Part shown: positions 8,839 through 17,482 of the stretch, in pieces | Position numbering within the stretch: position 1 is the first letter of the stretch | Layout of the letters: each line of letters begins with the position of its first letter | Source of the DNA: Cloacimonetes bacterium UBA6097 | GTDB lineage: Bacteria > Cloacimonadota > Cloacimonadia > Cloacimonadales > Cloacimonadaceae | NCBI GenBank assembly: GCA_002435865.1 | Contig: DIWV01000014.1 | Location: 12,160 to 76,159, forward strand | Reading direction: 5' to 3' | Length of the DNA stretch: 64,000 nucleotides | Translations under genes and position numbers: made by a program | Notes under the pieces: model-generated | Databases searched by the model: none | The model's input: the letters and a program-made list of their open reading frames with translations, nothing else | Told to the model about the DNA's origin: nothing

Positions 8839-9372
8839 ATGGAAATATATTTGGTAATAATGCTGGTTTTAATGATATTAGGCTCAATTAATTCGCTGCA
8901 TGCCAAAGACTTAATGTCTGCAGTAATATCATTGGGTATTGTCGGATTTGGACTGGTTATATCTTTTTTGCTCTTATATGCACCAGACCTGGCGATTGTT
9001 CAGGTTGTGATTGAGATAATAACCCTAACAACGACTATTGCTGTTATTGTTAGTGCAACCTATGAATTAGAGAAGAAGAAAATAGGTTACAGTTCCGGTT
9101 TTTATGCAGGGACAATTTTAATTTTTACAGTAATTATCTTAATGGTTGTTTCAAGATTTACAAACATATTAAGCTATTTTGGTCAACATGTTATGAGAAT
9201 GGCTGATATTTATATTAAATCAGCCCCTGAGTCCGGAAGTGCAAACCTGGTTACAGGCATAGTGCTGCATTTCAGAGCTTACGATACTTTAGGGGAAGCT
9301 ACAGTTCTGGTTACTGCTGTGATTGGCGTTCTCACTATTTTAAGGCATTCCGGGAAAAAGAAGGATAACTGA
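8839..9372 (+). CDS. MbhD-MbhE-like fusion (C-terminal MrpA parts)
   Basis: A 177-residue membrane protein. The first half matches the MbhD/DUF4040 type (SLHAKDLMSAVISLGIVGFG, then a segment rich in LLYAPDLAIVQVVIEI). The second half contains GIVLHFRAYDTLGEATVL, the signature of MbhE and of the MrpA C-terminus/MrpB N-terminus. In Pyrococcus these are two genes; here they form one chain. I take ATG 8839, preceded by TAAGGAT, rather than the in-frame TTG at 8821, which overlaps the previous stop codon. The protein should help form the ion path between the antiporter-like subunits. Confidence 0.78.
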   Translation: MEIYLVIMLVLMILGSINSLHAKDLMSAVISLGIVGFGLVISFLLLYAPDLAIVQVVIEIITLTTTIAVIVSATYELEKKKIGYSSGFYAGTILIFTVIILMVVSRFTNILSYFGQHVMRMADIYIKSAPESGSANLVTGIVLHFRAYDTLGEATVLVTAVIGVLTILRHSGKKKDN

Positions 9373-9390
9373 TATGAAAGGAAGTTTACT

Positions 9391-9840
9391 ATGATAAGTC
9401 CACATGGTATGACAATAATTGTTAAAAAGATATGCCAGTTCATTGCCCCTACAATATTTCTTTTTGGCATCTACATTTCTGTCTATGGTCATCTCTCTCC
9501 AGGTGGTGGCTTTGCGGGAGGTGTCATTATGGCAAGCGCTTTTATCCTTCAAATTCTGTCTGATGGTAGTCTGCTTGAGAAGTTAAAAAGCGAAAGATGG
9601 CGTCTGGAGTTATCAGAAAGTCTCTCAATCTTCAGCTTCCTTATTTTAGCTGTGCTGGGTTTATTATTGGCTGGTACAGCAGTGTTTTTTGGTAATTTTC
9701 TTCCCCCGGGCAAGCTGGGACAACTGATTAGCGGAGGATTTATCCCCATAGGAAATCTAATCATCGGAATTGAAGTATGTGCCTCTATGACATTAATCTT
9801 TGTGGCATTAATTATTTTCAAAGACGAGGAGTCAGAATGA
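9391..9840 (+). CDS. mrpB: MrpB/MnhB-like subunit (MbhF)
   Basis: A 149-residue membrane protein with about four helices and the family signature YGHLSPGGGFAGGVIMASAF near residues 32-51. In Mrp antiporters and Mbh hydrogenases this subunit belongs to the Na+/H+ exchange module. AAGGAAG precedes the ATG. Its stop overlaps the start of the MrpC gene in an ATGA arrangement, which implies translational coupling. Confidence 0.88.
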   Translation: MISPHGMTIIVKKICQFIAPTIFLFGIYISVYGHLSPGGGFAGGVIMASAFILQILSDGSLLEKLKSERWRLELSESLSIFSFLILAVLGLLLAGTAVFFGNFLPPGKLGQLISGGFIPIGNLIIGIEVCASMTLIFVALIIFKDEESE

Positions 9841-10175
9841 TTCTGTTTGTATTATGTTTCGTCCTTTTTATGATTGGGTTATATGGTGTGATTTTGCAGA
9901 GGAATCTGATTAAAATTATTATCGGACTTGCAATTATGGAATATAGTGTCTATTTATTTTTAATTTTAATAGGTTATGTTAAGGGAGGCACAGTTCCCAT
10001 AATTTCGGATTTTTTTGAAAACGGTCCGTTTGTTGACCCCTTACCTCAAGCATTGGTTTTAACGGCAATAGTTATCGGATTGGCAACAAAAGCACTTTTG
10101 CTGTCTGTTGCAATCCGGCTGTATAAGCATTATGGGACGTTTGATATCAGAAAAATGAATAATCTCAAGGGATAA
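9837..10175 (+). CDS. mrpC: MrpC/MnhC (NuoK-like) subunit (MbhG)
   Basis: A 112-residue protein with three membrane helices, of the NuoK/MrpC family. Family features are GLYGVILQRNLIKIIIGLAI near the start, DPLPQALVLTAIVIGLA in the last third, and a final short cytoplasmic tail. The ATG at 9837 overlaps the MrpB stop by 4 nt, so the longer frame from 9777 is not used. It is part of the ion-translocating module. Confidence 0.9.
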   Translation: MILFVLCFVLFMIGLYGVILQRNLIKIIIGLAIMEYSVYLFLILIGYVKGGTVPIISDFFENGPFVDPLPQALVLTAIVIGLATKALLLSVAIRLYKHYGTFDIRKMNNLKG

Positions 10176-10178
10176 GAT

Positions 10179-11705
10179 ATGGGTTCATTACTTCCACTCT
10201 ATATCATAATTCCTCTCGGAACAGCTTTCTTAACGCTGATTTTCGGGAGGTGGCTGCACAATCTTGGTAAATATTTGATAATACCGGCAATGCTTTTTCT
10301 CACAGGATTAACTATTTATTTTGTCTCACAAATACCACAAACAGTGGTTTATCGTGTGGGAGGTTTTGCTGATGTGCTCAATATACCAGTAGCAATATTC
10401 CTGGTTGCGGATGGATTGACCAATATTTTGCTTCTGATTATATCTATTGTGGGTCTTTTGGTTGCACTGTATTCTCTGAGCTACACGAAACAGTATACCG
10501 GGGAAACAAAGTTTTATGCACTCTTCTGCCTGATGTTGGCAGGTATGTATGGTGTTGTTATTGCCGGAGATATTTTTAATCTGTTTGTCTTTCTTGAAAT
10601 TGCATCCATAGCTTCATACACTTTAGTAGCTTTTGGTATTGAGAAGCAGCAGTTGGAAGCTACTTTTAAATACCAGGTTTTGGGCGGTGTATCTTCCCTG
10701 ATAATTTTGAGTGCTATTGGATTTATTTATTGGACAACAGGCACATTAAACTTGGCTGACATAGCCAGGCAACTCCCCCAGGTTAAGTCTTTCCAGCTTT
10801 TTGTCTCTGTTTTATTAATTGGGGGATTTGGATTAAAAGCCGCCCTGGTTCCATTCCATTCCTGGCTGCCTGACGCTCACTCTTCTGCTCCTTCACCGAT
10901 TTCGGCGATGTTATCAGGAGTTTTGATAAAAGCAGTTGGAGCTTACGTTATAATCAGACTGTTTTTTAATATTTTCCAGATAAACTACCAGATTGCAATG
11001 ACAATCACTGTCTTGGGAACTCTCTCAATGATTGTTGGTGTCTTTCTGGCAATTGGACAATGGGATTTTAAACGTTTATTAGCTTATCACAGCATCAGTC
11101 AAATGGGTTATGTAGTTTTGGGCATCGGTATCGGTCTGCTTGTGTTGGCTACAGGCGGACAAGAGAAGGTAGCAATACTGGCCATAACCGGTGGACTATT
11201 TCACATGCTAAATCACTCAATATTTAAAGCTTTACTGTTTTTGAATGCCGGCTCTGTTGAATATAGAACAGGTACCCGCGATTTAAAAAGACTTGGGGGC
11301 CTGGCAGAAAAAATGCCTATTACCTCCGGAAGCTCTTTTGTCGCCTCAATGGCTATTTCAGGAATACCACCATTTAATGGTTTCTTCAGCAAAGTTGTCA
11401 TTATCTTTGCTGCTATTCAGGCGGGATATTACTGGTTAGCATTTTTTGCAGTTGTAGTCAGTATTGTTACACTGGCATCTTTTACAAAAGTTCAGAAATA
11501 CGCTTTCTATGGCGAGTTACCGGCAAAGTATGAGAATGTTAAAGAATCGCCTTTTGGAATGTCTTTATCTATGACGATTTTAGCTATATTATGTTTGATA
11601 ATGAGTTTGCTGATTATTCCCGGGGTGCGGGAAATCTTTTTAAAACCGGCAGTTGATGTTTTGATGGATGCTTCTAAATATTCTGTAAAAGTGATAGGGT
11701 TATAA
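10179..11705 (+). CDS. mrpD: MrpD/NuoN-like antiporter subunit (MbhH)
   Basis: A 508-residue protein with about 14 membrane helices. It carries the standard antiporter-like core: KAALVPFHSWLPDAHSSAPS near residue 222, AYHSISQMGYVVLGIG near 304 and MAISGIPPFNGFFSK near 390. It is the second large channel subunit in the operon, and its length and motifs fit MrpD rather than full-length MrpA. The next gene starts 2 nt after its stop. Confidence 0.9.
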   Translation: MGSLLPLYIIIPLGTAFLTLIFGRWLHNLGKYLIIPAMLFLTGLTIYFVSQIPQTVVYRVGGFADVLNIPVAIFLVADGLTNILLLIISIVGLLVALYSLSYTKQYTGETKFYALFCLMLAGMYGVVIAGDIFNLFVFLEIASIASYTLVAFGIEKQQLEATFKYQVLGGVSSLIILSAIGFIYWTTGTLNLADIARQLPQVKSFQLFVSVLLIGGFGLKAALVPFHSWLPDAHSSAPSPISAMLSGVLIKAVGAYVIIRLFFNIFQINYQIAMTITVLGTLSMIVGVFLAIGQWDFKRLLAYHSISQMGYVVLGIGIGLLVLATGGQEKVAILAITGGLFHMLNHSIFKALLFLNAGSVEYRTGTRDLKRLGGLAEKMPITSGSSFVASMAISGIPPFNGFFSKVVIIFAAIQAGYYWLAFFAVVVSIVTLASFTKVQKYAFYGELPAKYENVKESPFGMSLSMTILAILCLIMSLLIIPGVREIFLKPAVDVLMDASKYSVKVIGL

Positions 11706-11707
11706 GT

Positions 11708-12193
11708 ATGAAACACATCACGCTATTTATTAGTTTGTTTTTCTTGTGGATGTTGCTCACTTTCAGTTTGAATGCGTATAACATTATAGTGGGACTTTTT
11801 ACTGCGTTAATCGTCACTCTTTTGTTTGGGCACAGGTTTTTGCAAGACTGGAAAAAGTTTTACAATCCATTGCGCTATATTTGGGGATTGATTTACGTTG
11901 TTGTTTTAATCTGGGATTGCATCAAAGCAAACTTTGATGTAGCCTATCGGGTTCTAAGCCCTAAAATGCCTATAAAACCCGGCATTGTCAAGGTAAAAAG
12001 CAGTCTTAAAACTGACATTGCCAAAGTATTTCTGGCAAATTCAATTACCATGACCCCTGGTACTATTACTGTTGATATAATAGATGATTATTTCTATGTT
12101 CACTGGATTTATGTAAGCAGCAATGATCCTGCAGTCTATACTGAAAAAATCATCGGGCGTTTTGAAAAACTATTAAAGAAGGTATTCGAATGA
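11708..12193 (+). CDS. mrpE: MrpE/MnhE subunit (MbhA)
   Basis: A 161-residue protein with two or three N-terminal helices and a soluble C-terminal half. The family signatures are LANSITMTPGTITVDIIDDY near residues 111-130 and YVHWIYV just after. In Pyrococcus the homologue is MbhA. Its stop overlaps the MrpF start (ATGA). The E-F-G order found in Mrp operons is kept. Confidence 0.9.
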   Translation: MKHITLFISLFFLWMLLTFSLNAYNIIVGLFTALIVTLLFGHRFLQDWKKFYNPLRYIWGLIYVVVLIWDCIKANFDVAYRVLSPKMPIKPGIVKVKSSLKTDIAKVFLANSITMTPGTITVDIIDDYFYVHWIYVSSNDPAVYTEKIIGRFEKLLKKVFE

Positions 12194-12450
12194 TGATTGA
12201 TATATTATTATACATTCTTATGGGTTTGAGTTTCCTAAGTTTCATACGTGTTTTGTACGGACCATCAATGGCTGACAGGATGGTTGGCATTGATATTTTT
12301 GGGATTTTGGTAGTTGGAGTATGCGCACTTCTTGTAGTAAAAACCGGTAGAACTTTTTTAATTGATGTTGCTATTGCCTGGATAGTTCTTGGTTTTATAG
12401 CCACTATTACGTTAGCAAAATATTTAGCAAGGAAGAAGTTAGATGAATAG
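12190..12450 (+). CDS. mrpF: MrpF/MnhF subunit (MbhB)
   Basis: An 86-residue protein with three helices. The family signature is RVLYGPSMADRMVGIDIFG near residues 20-38, followed by FLIDVAIAWIVLGFIATI. It overlaps MrpE by 4 nt and MrpG by 8 nt, a tight coupling typical of this module. Two ATG codons stand at the start; either could be used. Confidence 0.9.
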   Translation: MMIDILLYILMGLSFLSFIRVLYGPSMADRMVGIDIFGILVVGVCALLVVKTGRTFLIDVAIAWIVLGFIATITLAKYLARKKLDE

Positions 12451-12766
12451 CATAAGCATTTTTCTCTTAATTGTAGGCATTGTTTTTGATTTATTCGGAT
12501 GCATTGGTTTACTAAGACTTCCTGATGTATATAATCGTCTTCAGTCTGCAACCAAATGCGTGACTTTGGGTACTTGCAGTATTTTGCTGGCACTGTTTCT
12601 GCATTATGGATTTACCAGTGTTGGGATTAAAGCGCTTATTGCTATTCCATTTTTGTTTTTTGCATCTACAGTCGGAGCTCACGCGCTTATCAGGGGTTCT
12701 TATAAGTTTGGAATTAAGCTTACAGACAAAACAGTTATAGACGATTATAAGGAAGTTAGTAAATGA
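12443..12766 (+). CDS. mrpG: MrpG/MnhG subunit (MbhC)
   Basis: A 107-residue protein with three helices. The family pattern is GCIGLLRLPDVYNRLQSATK near residues 19-38, then a glycine-rich helix and the GAHALIRGSYK end. It overlaps MrpF by 8 nt upstream and the ferredoxin gene by 4 nt downstream. Confidence 0.9.
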   Translation: MNSISIFLLIVGIVFDLFGCIGLLRLPDVYNRLQSATKCVTLGTCSILLALFLHYGFTSVGIKALIAIPFLFFASTVGAHALIRGSYKFGIKLTDKTVIDDYKEVSK

Positions 12767-13374
12767 AATATCCTAAGTTGCGTGAATTAAAAGAAGCTAT
12801 CATTTCACTTTTTTCCAAGCCATATACGTCGAGTTATCCCAAAGGTGATTTCAAACCATTTGCAGGATACCGTGGAAAACCAGTTGTAGATGAGGATAAC
12901 TGTGTCGGTTGTGAAACCTGTGCGAATGTATGTCCACCCAATGCAATTACTTATATTGATGATGCCGAGACAGGCATTAGGACAATTACGCGAGATTATG
13001 GTCAGTGCATATTTTGCGGTCAATGCGAAGAACATTGCATTACGGGGAAGGGCGTAAAATTATCGGATGAGATATTCGATTTAGCGTGCACAGATAGATC
13101 CCAAGTTGTTGAGAAGCAAGAAAGAGAATTACTCATATGTGATAACTGCAATGCAATCATAACAACCAAAGACCATATGAAATTTATACACGAGAAGCTT
13201 GGTCCACTGGCTTATTCTTCAATTTTAAACCTTAACATGTTGAACGAAAGATTAAAGCTGGCTGGCACTGGAGATACTGAAGTTAAGGTAAGAGACGAAC
13301 TTAAGCGAAAAGATTCATTTAGTGTTCTCTGCCCTAATTGCAATAGGCAACTTCAGTTAAAAACTCTCGAATAG
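12763..13374 (+). CDS. mbhN: NuoI/MbhN-like two-[4Fe-4S] hydrogenase subunit
   Basis: A 203-residue protein with two [4Fe-4S] motifs in the first half: CVGCETCANVCPPNAI near residues 46-61 and CIFCGQCEEHCITG near 83-96. This is the NuoI-type subunit that carries electrons into the small subunit. The C-terminal half is unusually long. It contains further cysteine pairs (LLICDNCNAI near 123-132 and LCPNCNRQ near 192-199) that look like a zinc-binding or additional metal site. The short MbhN of Pyrococcus lacks such an extension as far as I recall. The ATGA overlap with MrpG ties it to the operon, and it is the last structural gene. Confidence 0.87.
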   Translation: MKYPKLRELKEAIISLFSKPYTSSYPKGDFKPFAGYRGKPVVDEDNCVGCETCANVCPPNAITYIDDAETGIRTITRDYGQCIFCGQCEEHCITGKGVKLSDEIFDLACTDRSQVVEKQERELLICDNCNAIITTKDHMKFIHEKLGPLAYSSILNLNMLNERLKLAGTGDTEVKVRDELKRKDSFSVLCPNCNRQLQLKTLE

Positions 13375-13457
13375 GTTATCGTTTTAAAAAATTAACATCT
13401 TCTTTTCAGAGACTGCGATAGAAATATCTTAAATCAAAGTTTACAAAGGGTACTGTA

Positions 13458-13907
13458 ATGGAGAACATCTTTTTGCCTTTACTTGATAAAGATAAAACAC
13501 TTTTGTTTGTTGGTGTTGGAAATCGTTTAAAGAGCGATGATGCCATAGGCATTCACATTTGTGAGGAGATTAAGCAATCTCGGCGTAAACAGGTGTTAAT
13601 CGTCGAAAGCGGTATCGAGAAGTTTGTAGGTAAAATTAATTCGATATCTCCTGATATCCTTGTTTTGGTAGATTGTACAGACTTCAATAAGGAACCGGGT
13701 TGTTTTAATTTATTTCCTATTGGTGAAACGCATGATAATACGCTTCATACTCATACTATTTCTTTACTCAGAATCTCCGAGTTTTTTTTAATGGATACTT
13801 ACGTTCTTGGAATTCAACCTGAATTTGTTGGTTTTGGGGAAAAGATTACTCCGATTGTAATGGAAAGAGCTAAACAAATCATCTCTTTTTTAAATGAAAT
13901 ATTGTAA
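13458..13907 (+). CDS. hycI: Hydrogenase maturation protease (HycI/HyaD family)
   Basis: A 149-residue endopeptidase of the HycI/HybD type. It would clip the C-terminal tail of the large subunit after nickel insertion. Motifs are FVGVGNRLKSDDAIG near residues 17-31, with the nickel-sensing acidic residue in the DD pair, LVDCTDF near 73, HTHTISL near 97-103 and the LGIQPE segment near 120. It stands 83 nt after the structural operon and just before hypF. The large subunit's DPCYCCTER plus 34-residue tail is the expected substrate. Confidence 0.88.
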   Translation: MENIFLPLLDKDKTLLFVGVGNRLKSDDAIGIHICEEIKQSRRKQVLIVESGIEKFVGKINSISPDILVLVDCTDFNKEPGCFNLFPIGETHDNTLHTHTISLLRISEFFLMDTYVLGIQPEFVGFGEKITPIVMERAKQIISFLNEIL

Positions 13908-13953
13908 GTTTAATCGACATGTTTTCGTTTTTTCTAAAAGAAAATAGCCTGCA

Positions 13954-16182
13954 ATGATTTACATTAAAATTAACGGAGTTGTGCAGGGAGTAGGTTTTCG
14001 ACCATTTGTATATCAATTGGCAAATCAATTGAACCTAAAAGGATATGTTTTAAATTCTAATGAAGGTGTGGAAATTGAAATTGAAGGCACAGACACAAAT
14101 ATAGAAACATTTGTCGATACAATCAAAACACAACATCCTGTTGCTGCCATTATCAACACATTTGAGCTTAAAAATCTCCCTGATTTTGGTTACAGGGCTT
14201 TTGAAATCAGGCAAAGCAGCAAAAAAGCAGGTTCAACTTTTATTTCTCCCGATTTGAGAATATGTGGTGATTGTATTAATGAATTAAAAAATCCTGAAAA
14301 CAAAAGATACAATTACCCTTTTGTTAATTGTACTAATTGCGGGCCAAGATATTCAATAATAGAAACAACACCCTACGACAGACCTCTTACATCTATGAAA
14401 GATTTTGTCATGTGCGAATTTTGCCGGGATGAATATGAAAATCCATCCGACAGAAGATTCCATGCTCAACCTATTGCTTGCCCTGATTGTGGTCCGGAAT
14501 TGGTTTTCTTGGATAGCAATCTCCTTCAAATTTCAGGGGATCCCATTATAAACTGCCTGAATGCCATTAAAAAAGGGAAAATTGTAGGAATAAAGGGAAT
14601 TGGTGGCTTTCATTTAGCATGCGACGCAACAAATGAGTCAGCTGTCATGACGATGAGAAACCGTAAAAACCGGCCGGCTAAACCCTTTGCTGTTATGTGT
14701 AAAAGTGATAATCTTAGAGAGATTGTTGATTGTACTGATCCGTTCTTAAGTTTATTAAATTCTCCCCAAGCTCCAATAATGATACTTCCAAAGAAAAAAC
14801 AGAGTCCTATAGCTGATTCTGTAGCTCCTCAAAACATGAATCTTGGTGTTTTCATGCCTTATGCACCACACCATTTACTTCTTTTCGACCATTTAGAATC
14901 CCTTACCCCACTTTATCTGGTCATGACTTCCGGCAACATAAACGATGAACCAATAGCAAAAAGTGAGAAAGACCTGAAGGGATTATGTGATTATTTCTTA
15001 ACTCATAACCGTCCAATCCTGAACAGATGTGATGATTCGGTTATTCTCTCTTCCCAAGTTGATTCAATTATGGTTAGGCGTTCCCGTGGTTATGTGCCTT
15101 CACCCCTAATGCTGCCATTTAAAACTGTTCCCACTCTGGGTACAGGAGCAGAATTGAAAATCTCATTTTGCCTTACAAAGAATGATTTGTTCTATTTATC
15201 ACCATATATAGGTAACAATAACAGTAAATCTACAGAAGATTTTTATATTGAGACATTATTGAAGTATCAGGATTGGTTCAAAATAAAACCGGAGCTGATA
15301 GGTTGTGACTTGCATCCGGATTATCTGACAACACATCTTGCCCGGAGCATGAATCTTCCATTGGTACAGATTCAGCATCATCATGCTCATATAGCTGCTG
15401 TTATGGCAGAGAACAAATTAGATGAATCTGTAATTGGCATTTCATATGACGGAACCGGCTATGGCGATGATGGTGCTATTTGGGGCGGTGAAATATTTAC
15501 AGCAGATTATACAGGGTATGAGAGAAGATATCATATTAATTATCTTCCCTTACCTGGAGGGGATTCGGCTATTACCCATCCGGCAAGAATTGCTTGTGCT
15601 TATCTTGAGTCTGCGGGGCTTGATAGCGAATTCCTCAAAGGGATAACAGATTTTGAAAGGCAAGTAATCAAAAAGCAAATCGACAATAACTTCAATCTCT
15701 TTCAAACTTCAAGTATGGGTAGGCTCTTTGACTGCGTAAGTGCTATGCTAGGTCTTTTTTCAGTAATTACTTTCGAAGCCCAGTCTGCGATAGCACTTGA
15801 ACAACTATGTAATAAATCAGATTTATCTGATGTTTCTTCTTATCCTTATCAACTTATAAATAATGTTATAAATGTCATCCCATTGATTGAAGCAGTGAAA
15901 AATGATATTCTTAATGATGAAACTATCAATCTGATTGCCCTGAAATTTCACAAAACTATCATAGAATTCACTCTTGCAGCTGTCCTCGAGGTAAGCAGCG
16001 AAACAGGAATAAAAAAGATTGTCATGTCTGGTGGGGTTATGCAGAACATGGTTCTCTTTGAGGGTTTGATAAATAGACTGCAAAAAAATAACTTTACAGT
16101 TTACTATTCTTCCGCGATACCTACTAATGATGGAGCAATAGCTCTGGGGCAAGCTCTAATTGCAAACAGGTTAATGAAATAG
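13954..16182 (+). CDS. hypF: Carbamoyltransferase HypF
   Basis: A 742-residue maturation enzyme that turns carbamoyl phosphate and ATP into carbamoyl-adenylate and transfers the group to HypE for CN ligand synthesis. Domains in order: acylphosphatase-like (VVQGVGFRPFVYQLA, residues 9-23); two zinc fingers (CGDCINEL, CTNCGPRYS, CEFCRDEY, CPDCGPEL, about 105-190); a YrdC-like domain with KGIGGFHLACDA near 215; and a Kae1-like domain with QHHHAHIAAVMAE near 475 and DGTGYGDDGAIWGGE near 498. Length is normal for the family. hypC follows after 12 nt. Confidence 0.95.
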   Translation: MIYIKINGVVQGVGFRPFVYQLANQLNLKGYVLNSNEGVEIEIEGTDTNIETFVDTIKTQHPVAAIINTFELKNLPDFGYRAFEIRQSSKKAGSTFISPDLRICGDCINELKNPENKRYNYPFVNCTNCGPRYSIIETTPYDRPLTSMKDFVMCEFCRDEYENPSDRRFHAQPIACPDCGPELVFLDSNLLQISGDPIINCLNAIKKGKIVGIKGIGGFHLACDATNESAVMTMRNRKNRPAKPFAVMCKSDNLREIVDCTDPFLSLLNSPQAPIMILPKKKQSPIADSVAPQNMNLGVFMPYAPHHLLLFDHLESLTPLYLVMTSGNINDEPIAKSEKDLKGLCDYFLTHNRPILNRCDDSVILSSQVDSIMVRRSRGYVPSPLMLPFKTVPTLGTGAELKISFCLTKNDLFYLSPYIGNNNSKSTEDFYIETLLKYQDWFKIKPELIGCDLHPDYLTTHLARSMNLPLVQIQHHHAHIAAVMAENKLDESVIGISYDGTGYGDDGAIWGGEIFTADYTGYERRYHINYLPLPGGDSAITHPARIACAYLESAGLDSEFLKGITDFERQVIKKQIDNNFNLFQTSSMGRLFDCVSAMLGLFSVITFEAQSAIALEQLCNKSDLSDVSSYPYQLINNVINVIPLIEAVKNDILNDETINLIALKFHKTIIEFTLAAVLEVSSETGIKKIVMSGGVMQNMVLFEGLINRLQKNNFTVYYSSAIPTNDGAIALGQALIANRLMK

Positions 16183-16194
16183 GAAAGATATAAT

Positions 16195-16422
16195 ATGTGT
16201 TTAGCAATACCCGGCAAAATAGTTAAAAAAACCGAAAACAGCATGGGAGTAGTCGATTTAGGTGGTGTAACCAAAGAGATATCTCTTATTTTCCTTCCCG
16301 AAGCAAAAGAAGGTGATTGGATAATAATACACACCGGTTTTGCACTTGAAAGCATTTCCGAAAAAGATGCCCTGGAAACAATATCTATCTTACAGGAAGC
16401 ATATGGAAAAGGGAAGACGTGA
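16195..16422 (+). CDS. hypC: Hydrogenase chaperone HypC/HybG
   Basis: A 75-residue protein starting MCLAIPGKIVK. The invariant Cys2 becomes N-terminal after Met removal and binds the Fe(CN)2CO precursor with HypD. GGVTKEISLIFLPEAKEGDW and HTGFALESIS are the other family blocks. A GGAAAGATAT ribosome site precedes the ATG. hypD starts 7 nt after its stop. Confidence 0.95.
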   Translation: MCLAIPGKIVKKTENSMGVVDLGGVTKEISLIFLPEAKEGDWIIIHTGFALESISEKDALETISILQEAYGKGKT

Positions 16423-16429
16423 TATAACA

Positions 16430-17482
16430 ATGAATTTACAAAACTATCGTCAACCTGAGTTAATCAAGCAAGTTTTGAATGACTTGAATGAATTTAAGCG
16501 AGCTGTTACTTTCATGGAAGTATGTGGCAGCCATACAATGGCAATTGGACATTGGGGTCTGCGCAAGCTATTGCCGGAAAACATCAGGTTAATTTCAGGA
16601 CCAGGATGTCCTGTATGTGTAACTCCAGCTTCTGTAATTGATGAACTAATTAAGTTAAAGGACATAACAATAGCAACATTTGGGGACTTAATCCGGGTAC
16701 CGGGCACAGAGCAGACTTTAGAGCAAGCCCGAGCCCTGGGAGCTAATATTAAAACTGTTTATTCTCCTTTAGATGCTCTGGATTTATCTAAAAAGCAGGA
16801 AACAGTTTTCGTTGGCATTGGCTTTGAAACAACGATCCCCGGAATTGCGTACACAATATTAGAAGCCAAGAAACAGAATCTGACAAACTTTTCAGTTTTA
16901 CCACTCTTCAAGCTTATACCACCTGCTCTTGATGCTCTTTTAACTGATGAAGAAGTAAAAATCAATGGCTTTATCTTACCCGGTCATGTTAGTGTTGTAA
17001 TTGGTACTGATGCCTATGAATTCATACCCAAGAAATATGGCATAGGTGGAGTTGTTACCGGATTTGAACCATTGGATATTGTTTTGGGAATTAAAAATCT
17101 GGTTGAGCAGATAGATAATCCCGGAATTGTTAATGAGTATAGCAGGATAGTGACAGCAGAAGGTAACATTGCAGCGAAATCAATTATGTCTGATGTCTTT
17201 GAAGTAGGTAATGCTATCTGGAGAGGTTTGGGAGAAATTCCTGGTTCAGGACTTGACATCAGGTCAGAGTATGCACAATTTGATGCGTTAAAAAGATATG
17301 ATATAACAATTAAAAACATTGAAGGAAATCCTGCATGCCTCTGCAGCAGTGTTTTGAAGGGAAAGATTATGCCCCTGGACTGCCCGTTGTTTGCAAATAT
17401 TTGCACTCCGGCTAATCCCATCGGACCCTGTATGGTCTCATCTGAGGGCAGTTGTGCAGCATATTATAAGTATGAAAAATGA
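16430..17482 (+). CDS. hypD: Hydrogenase iron-ligand assembly protein HypD
   Basis: A 350-residue [4Fe-4S] protein that, with HypC, assembles the Fe(CN)2CO group. Signatures are FMEVCGSHTMAIG (residues 24-36), SGPGCPVCVTP (56-66), FVGIGFETTIPG (about 125) and a C-terminal cysteine set in PACLCSSVLKG, PLDCPLF and GPCMVSSEGSC. I chose ATG 16430; the in-frame ATG at 16340 lies within hypC. The stop overlaps hypE by 11 nt. Confidence 0.95.
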   Translation: MNLQNYRQPELIKQVLNDLNEFKRAVTFMEVCGSHTMAIGHWGLRKLLPENIRLISGPGCPVCVTPASVIDELIKLKDITIATFGDLIRVPGTEQTLEQARALGANIKTVYSPLDALDLSKKQETVFVGIGFETTIPGIAYTILEAKKQNLTNFSVLPLFKLIPPALDALLTDEEVKINGFILPGHVSVVIGTDAYEFIPKKYGIGGVVTGFEPLDIVLGIKNLVEQIDNPGIVNEYSRIVTAEGNIAAKSIMSDVFEVGNAIWRGLGEIPGSGLDIRSEYAQFDALKRYDITIKNIEGNPACLCSSVLKGKIMPLDCPLFANICTPANPIGPCMVSSEGSCAAYYKYEK

